Source of the DNA: Desulfovibrio sp. UBA4079
GTDB taxonomy: Bacteria > Desulfobacterota > Desulfovibrionia > Desulfovibrionales > Desulfovibrionaceae
DNA: 8,703 nucleotides
Assembly: GCA_002382645.1 (NCBI GenBank)
Contig: DFYP01000062.1
Span: 1 to 8,703, forward strand
Direction: 5' to 3'
Shown here: one piece after another, positions 5,467 to 8,703 of the stretch
Layout: each line of letters opens with the position of its first letter
Position numbering within the stretch: position 1 is the stretch's first letter
Made by a program: the position numbers and the translations under genes
Notes under the pieces: model-generated
Seen by the model: the letters and a program-made list of their open reading frames with translations, nothing else
Databases searched by the model: none
Told to the model about the DNA's origin: nothing

Positions 5467-6834
5467 GTGGAAGTGAAGTACTGCATCATCGGCGCGGGCC
5501 CCACGGGCCTGGGCGCGGCGCACCGGTTGCGTGAGCTGGGTCAGGAATCCTTCCTGGTTCTGGAAAAAAATGCCCACCCCGGAGGGCTCTCGGCCAGCTT
5601 CACGGACCCGGCCGGGTTCACCTGGGACCTGGGCGGCCATGTTCTGTTCTCGCACTATCCCTATTTCGACCGCCTGGTGGAGGACCTCCTGGCCGGGGAC
5701 TTCCTGGAGCACCAGCGCGAGTCCTGGGTGCGCGCCCAGGGGACCTGGGTGCCCTATCCGTTCCAGAACAACATCCGGTACCTGCCGCCCGCGGACCGCT
5801 GGGAGTGCGTGCGCGGACTTTTGCCCGGCAGGCGCCCCGAAGGCCCGCCCGCGAACTTCCGGGACTGGATCGAGTGCGTCTTCGGCCGGGGCATCGCGGA
5901 CATCTTCATGCTGCCCTACAACTTCAAGGTCTGGGCCACCCCGCCGGAGCGCATGGACTTCTCCTGGATCGGCGAGCGGGTCAGCGTGGTGGACCTGGAG
6001 GGCGTGCTCAAGAACATCCTCTTGGAGCGCGACGACGTGGGCTGGGGCCCCAACAACACCTTCCGCTTCCCCCTGCGCGGGGGCACGGGCGAGATCTTCC
6101 GCCGCCTGGCGGCCCGGGTCGAGGACAAGGTGCGCTTCGGCGCGGACGTGGTCCGGGTGGACGCCGCGGCCCGCAGCGTGACCACGGCCGACGGCGAGGT
6201 GGTGCGCTACGGGACGCTCCTGAACACCGGCCCCCTGGACCTGCTCGTGCGCCGCTGGCTGGCCGATCCGGAGCCGGAGCTGCTGGAGGCGGCCGCGGAC
6301 CTGGAGCACAACGGGGTGCACGTCTCCGGCCTGGGCTTCGACTCGGAGCGCCGGGACAGCCGCTGCTGGATGTATTTCCCGGGCCCGGAGACGCCGTTCT
6401 ACCGGCTCACCAACTTCCACAACTACTCCCCGCACAACCCGCCCGGCCCGGGCCTGGCCGCGCTCATGTGCGAGACGAGCTTCTCGGAGCACAAACCCGA
6501 GGACCTTTCCGGCATCCTGGCCCGCAGCGAGGAGGGCCTGGCCGCCTGCGGCCTGCTCTCTCCGCAGGAGCGGGGGGCCATGCGCACGCGCTGGCAGATG
6601 CACGTGGACTACGGCTACCCCGTGCCGGGCCTGTCCCGCGACCGGGCCCTGGCCGCCATCCAGCCGCGGCTGGAGGCCAGGGGCCTGTTCTCGCGGGGCC
6701 GCTTCGGCGGCTGGAAGTACGAGGCCGGCAACATGGACCATTCGGTGATGCAGGGCGTGGAATGGGCCGAGCGCATGGTCCAGGACCGGCCCGAGCGCAC
6801 CTATACCCTGGAGCATCATGGACACGCCCGCTGA
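5467..6834 (+). CDS. FAD-dependent oxidoreductase, UDP-galactopyranose mutase / protoporphyrinogen oxidase-like
   Basis: A 455-residue flavoprotein. The N-terminal Rossmann motif is YCIIGAGPTGLGAAHRL, with GxGxxG at residues 9-14; E33 in VLEK is the expected ribose-binding acid. The second flavin-contacting segment PGGLSAS is at 38-44, and DLGGHVLFSHYP at 54-65 follows the pattern of this superfamily. The C-terminal GRFGGWKYEAGNMDHSV (411-427) resembles the GR..G.Y.Y.NMD flavin-closing segment of UDP-galactopyranose mutases. No membrane span or signal peptide is apparent, so it is probably cytoplasmic. Family relatives rearrange nucleotide sugars or oxidise amines, carotenoids or porphyrinogens; the substrate cannot be assigned. 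The GTG start at 5467 is set by AAGGAG and by the motif position. Its end overlaps the aminopeptidase gene by 17 bases, indicating co-transcription. Expression is probably from the sigma-54-like promoter at 5407-5423. Confidence 0.85.
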   Translation: MEVKYCIIGAGPTGLGAAHRLRELGQESFLVLEKNAHPGGLSASFTDPAGFTWDLGGHVLFSHYPYFDRLVEDLLAGDFLEHQRESWVRAQGTWVPYPFQNNIRYLPPADRWECVRGLLPGRRPEGPPANFRDWIECVFGRGIADIFMLPYNFKVWATPPERMDFSWIGERVSVVDLEGVLKNILLERDDVGWGPNNTFRFPLRGGTGEIFRRLAARVEDKVRFGADVVRVDAAARSVTTADGEVVRYGTLLNTGPLDLLVRRWLADPEPELLEAAADLEHNGVHVSGLGFDSERRDSRCWMYFPGPETPFYRLTNFHNYSPHNPPGPGLAALMCETSFSEHKPEDLSGILARSEEGLAACGLLSPQERGAMRTRWQMHVDYGYPVPGLSRDRALAAIQPRLEARGLFSRGRFGGWKYEAGNMDHSVMQGVEWAERMVQDRPERTYTLEHHGHAR

Positions 6835-7891
6835 CGTCTTTGCCGCGCGCCGCCAGGCGCTCAAGGAGCGGCTCCGGGAGCAGCGCCTGCCCGGCCTCCT
6901 GGTGTCCCACGCGGCCAACCGCTGGTACCTCTCCGGCTTCGAGCTCATGGACTCCCAGTGCAACGAGTCCGCGGGCTGGCTGGTGATCACGGCCGACGGC
7001 GAGGACCACCTGCTCACGGACCCGCGCTTCGAGGAGGCCGCCCGCCGGGTCTGGCCCGGGGACATCGTCATCTACACCGCGCGCAAGCTGGACAAGATCG
7101 GGGCCTTCCTGGAGTCCCTGGCCCTGCCGCGGCTGGGCTTCGAGCCCAAGAGCCTGTGCGTGCGCGACTACGAGCGGCTGCGCGAGAACGCGGCCTTCAC
7201 GCCCACCGAGAACCTGGTGGAGGACCTGCGGGTCATCAAGGACCCGGGCGAGATCGCGCTCCTGGAGGCGTCCTGCGCCCTGAACCACAAGGTCATGGAG
7301 GCCCTGCCCGGCCGCCTGGTCCCGGGCATGACCGAGGCCGAGGCCGCCTGGGAGGTGGAGCGGCTGTTCCGCGAGGGCGGGGCCTCGGCTCTGGCCTTTT
7401 CGACCATCGTGGGCGCGGACATGAACGCGGCCCTGCCCCACGCCGAGCCCGGGCCCACGCGGCTGCCCGAGGAGGGGCTCGTGCTGGTGGACTGCGGCGG
7501 CCGGCTCAACAACTACTGCTCGGACCAGACCCGGACCTTCTGGCTGGGCCGCAAGCCCTCGGACCGCTTCCGCCAGACCCTGGACCTGGTGCGCGAGGCC
7601 CAGACCCGGGCGCTCAAGTTCATCGGGCCCGGGGTCTCCATCGCCGAGACCTACGGCCTGGCCCGGAAGTGCTTCGAGGAACAGGGCCTGGCCGAGCGCT
7701 TCACCCACGGCCTGGGCCACGGCGTGGGCCTGGAGACCCACGAGCCGCCCAGCCTGTCCAGCCTGAGCCAGGACGTGTTCCGGCCGGGCATGGTGGTGGC
7801 GGTGGAGCCGGGCCTGTACTGGCCGGACTGGGGCGGGGTGCGCTGGGAGTACATGGTCCTGGTGACGGAAGACGGTTGCAGGATCCTCTGA
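6818..7891 (+). CDS. M24-family metallopeptidase, Xaa-Pro aminopeptidase type
   Basis: A 357-residue cytoplasmic peptidase predicted to cleave N-terminal residues ahead of proline, using a two-metal centre. Residues 1-135 form the creatinase-like N-terminal domain (RLPGLLVSHAANRWYLSGF). From about 145 comes the pita-bread catalytic domain. All five metal ligands can be read: D225 (LVDCGG), D236 (CSDQTRTF), H301 (HGLGHGVGLETHE), E330 (AVEPGLY) and E344 (GGVRWEYMVLVT); the substrate-side H208 (ALPHAEP) is also present. The residue after E344 is Tyr where Asp is common, which does not remove a ligand. The length matches the shorter PepQ/YqhT-like members rather than the 440-residue E. coli PepP. 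The ATG at 6818 lies inside the end of the FAD-oxidoreductase gene. An alternative role as a Xaa-Pro dipeptidase cannot be excluded. Confidence 0.92.
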   Translation: MDTPADVFAARRQALKERLREQRLPGLLVSHAANRWYLSGFELMDSQCNESAGWLVITADGEDHLLTDPRFEEAARRVWPGDIVIYTARKLDKIGAFLESLALPRLGFEPKSLCVRDYERLRENAAFTPTENLVEDLRVIKDPGEIALLEASCALNHKVMEALPGRLVPGMTEAEAAWEVERLFREGGASALAFSTIVGADMNAALPHAEPGPTRLPEEGLVLVDCGGRLNNYCSDQTRTFWLGRKPSDRFRQTLDLVREAQTRALKFIGPGVSIAETYGLARKCFEEQGLAERFTHGLGHGVGLETHEPPSLSSLSQDVFRPGMVVAVEPGLYWPDWGGVRWEYMVLVTEDGCRIL

Positions 7892-7910
7892 TCCGGGGTC
7901 CGGGAGCGGC

Positions 7911-8703
7911 ATGCACGAGCACTATTTCCACGTGTTGAACAAGGGCCTGGCCGGGGAGCTGGAACGGCTCCCGCTGGACGAGGCCCTGGACCACCTGGAC
8001 AACCACCTGGCCCATTTCCTCCTGGATGGGGCCGTGAGCGGCTGCTACGCCGGCCGCCTGGGCCGGGACCCGGGACTGGCGGCCTCGCCCCGGGGCCGGG
8101 CCGCCCTGGCCTACACCCTGTCCAAGCGCGTGCAGCAGCAGCCCTTCGACGCCACCTGCCTGCGGCCCCTGGGACGCCTGCTGAACCGGCAGGATCTGGA
8201 GGTGCGCGCCGACTTCCTGGCCTCGCTCAACGCCGAGCCCGAGGGCCTGGACGACATCCTGGCCCTGAACGGCCCGGGCGAGCGGCTGGAGGGCGGGCCC
8301 GTGCTGCGCTCCCTGCTCAAGGTCTACCCCTCCTATGTCCAGGCCGCGGACCTGCTCCTGGAACTGGACCAGGAACAGGGCCAGGGACCCGGGGACTGGC
8401 TCAAGCTGTTCCGCTGCCCCGGGCCCGTGGAGGCGCAGTGGCGCGCGCGGCTGTTCAGCCACTGGGCCGCCCAGGGCCGCGAGGCCGAGGCCCTGGCCCT
8501 CTGGCCCGGCCTGGAGGCCTCGGCCGGGGAATGTCTCTGGAACCAGGCCGCGGCCCTGCACCTGGCCGCGGGCCGCGAGGCCCAGGCCCGCGCCTGCCTG
8601 GAGAAATCCCTGGCCCTGGACCCGCGCCAGGTCCCGCTGCGCCTGCGGCTGGCCGAGATGGACCGGCCCACGCCCCTGCGGCCCGAACTGCTCCGGCAGC
8701 GGC
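7911..8703 (+). CDS. TPR-containing protein of unknown function, N-terminal part
   Basis: An open frame of 264 residues runs from ATG 7911 past the window end without a stop. GGGAG lies 4 bases before the ATG, and the gene starts 19 bases after the aminopeptidase stop, so it is probably the third gene of the same operon. I do not recognise the family. The sequence is rich in Leu, Ala and charged residues and predicted largely helical, with no signal peptide or membrane span. A tetratricopeptide repeat can be read at about 207-240 (W210, G221, A226, P238 in the TPR positions, ending SLALDP), and a degenerate repeat precedes it at about 173-206. Early cysteines at 45 and 83 form no motif. TPRs mediate protein contacts. 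A C-terminal enzymatic domain, for example a glycosyltransferase, may follow outside the window, but that is a guess from the neighbouring mutase-like gene. Confidence 0.72.
   Translation, partial: MHEHYFHVLNKGLAGELERLPLDEALDHLDNHLAHFLLDGAVSGCYAGRLGRDPGLAASPRGRAALAYTLSKRVQQQPFDATCLRPLGRLLNRQDLEVRADFLASLNAEPEGLDDILALNGPGERLEGGPVLRSLLKVYPSYVQAADLLLELDQEQGQGPGDWLKLFRCPGPVEAQWRARLFSHWAAQGREAEALALWPGLEASAGECLWNQAAALHLAAGREAQARACLEKSLALDPRQVPLRLRLAEMDRPTPLRPELLRQR

Noticed and set aside
5425..7071. A 548-codon minus-strand open frame opposite the flavoenzyme and the start of the peptidase.
   Set aside because: The plus strand holds clear FAD-binding and M24 motifs; the minus reading has no motif and skewed composition.
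6464..7912. A 482-codon minus-strand open frame opposite the aminopeptidase.
   Set aside because: Shadow of a gene with all five metal ligands on the plus strand; no recognisable family on the minus strand.
7701..8561. A 286-codon minus-strand open frame opposite the 3' partial gene.
   Set aside because: The plus frame gives a TPR repeat, a good start context and operon spacing; the minus frame is Gln/Gly/Pro-rich with no motif.

Overview
This window comes from a GC-rich (roughly two-thirds G+C) Gram-negative bacterium. The protein flavour and heavy use of GCC, CTG and CGG codons suggest a deltaproteobacterium of the Desulfovibrionaceae type. That placement is inferred from gene content and style; no rRNA or other marker is present. 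Ten protein-coding genes are supported, two of them cut by the window ends. I see no tRNA, rRNA, insertion sequence, CRISPR array or phage gene.

Layout. (1) Bases 1-931, plus strand: the C-terminal end of a YhcC-type radical SAM protein overlaps, by an ATGA junction, a complete O6-methylguanine-DNA methyltransferase (ogt type). (2) Bases 938-1860, minus strand: a two-gene unit with an XRE-type helix-turn-helix protein carrying a PAS domain, followed by an 83-residue cysteine-rich protein I do not recognise. Its last stop codon meets the ogt stop codon inside one perfect 12-bp palindrome. (3) Bases 2031-5237, minus strand: pstS-pstC-pstA, the periplasmic and membrane parts of a high-affinity phosphate ABC transporter. 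A strong hairpin lies between pstS and pstC, and PstC has a long N-terminal extension. The ATPase gene pstB and the regulator phoU are not next to pstA. (4) Bases 5238-5466: a divergent control region with PhoB-box-like 11-bp-phased repeats facing pstS, a dyad, and a sigma-54-like promoter facing the next operon. (5) Bases 5467-8703, plus strand: an FAD-dependent, UDP-galactopyranose-mutase-like oxidoreductase overlaps an M24 (Xaa-Pro type) aminopeptidase, followed after 19 bp by a TPR-containing protein that runs off the window.

How it works together. PstS would capture phosphate in the periplasm and hand it to the PstC/PstA channel, powered by a PstB encoded elsewhere. The upstream repeats fit phosphate-starvation control. 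The XRE-PAS regulator and its small partner lie downstream on the same strand, but 170 bp and a possible operator separate them, so they are probably a separate unit. The plus-strand operon at the right looks like a housekeeping or surface-glycan group, probably expressed from the sigma-54-type promoter.

I see no clear new biological system. The most useful leads are the double-sided control region at 5300-5425, the orphan cysteine-rich protein with its PAS regulator, and the split Pst system.
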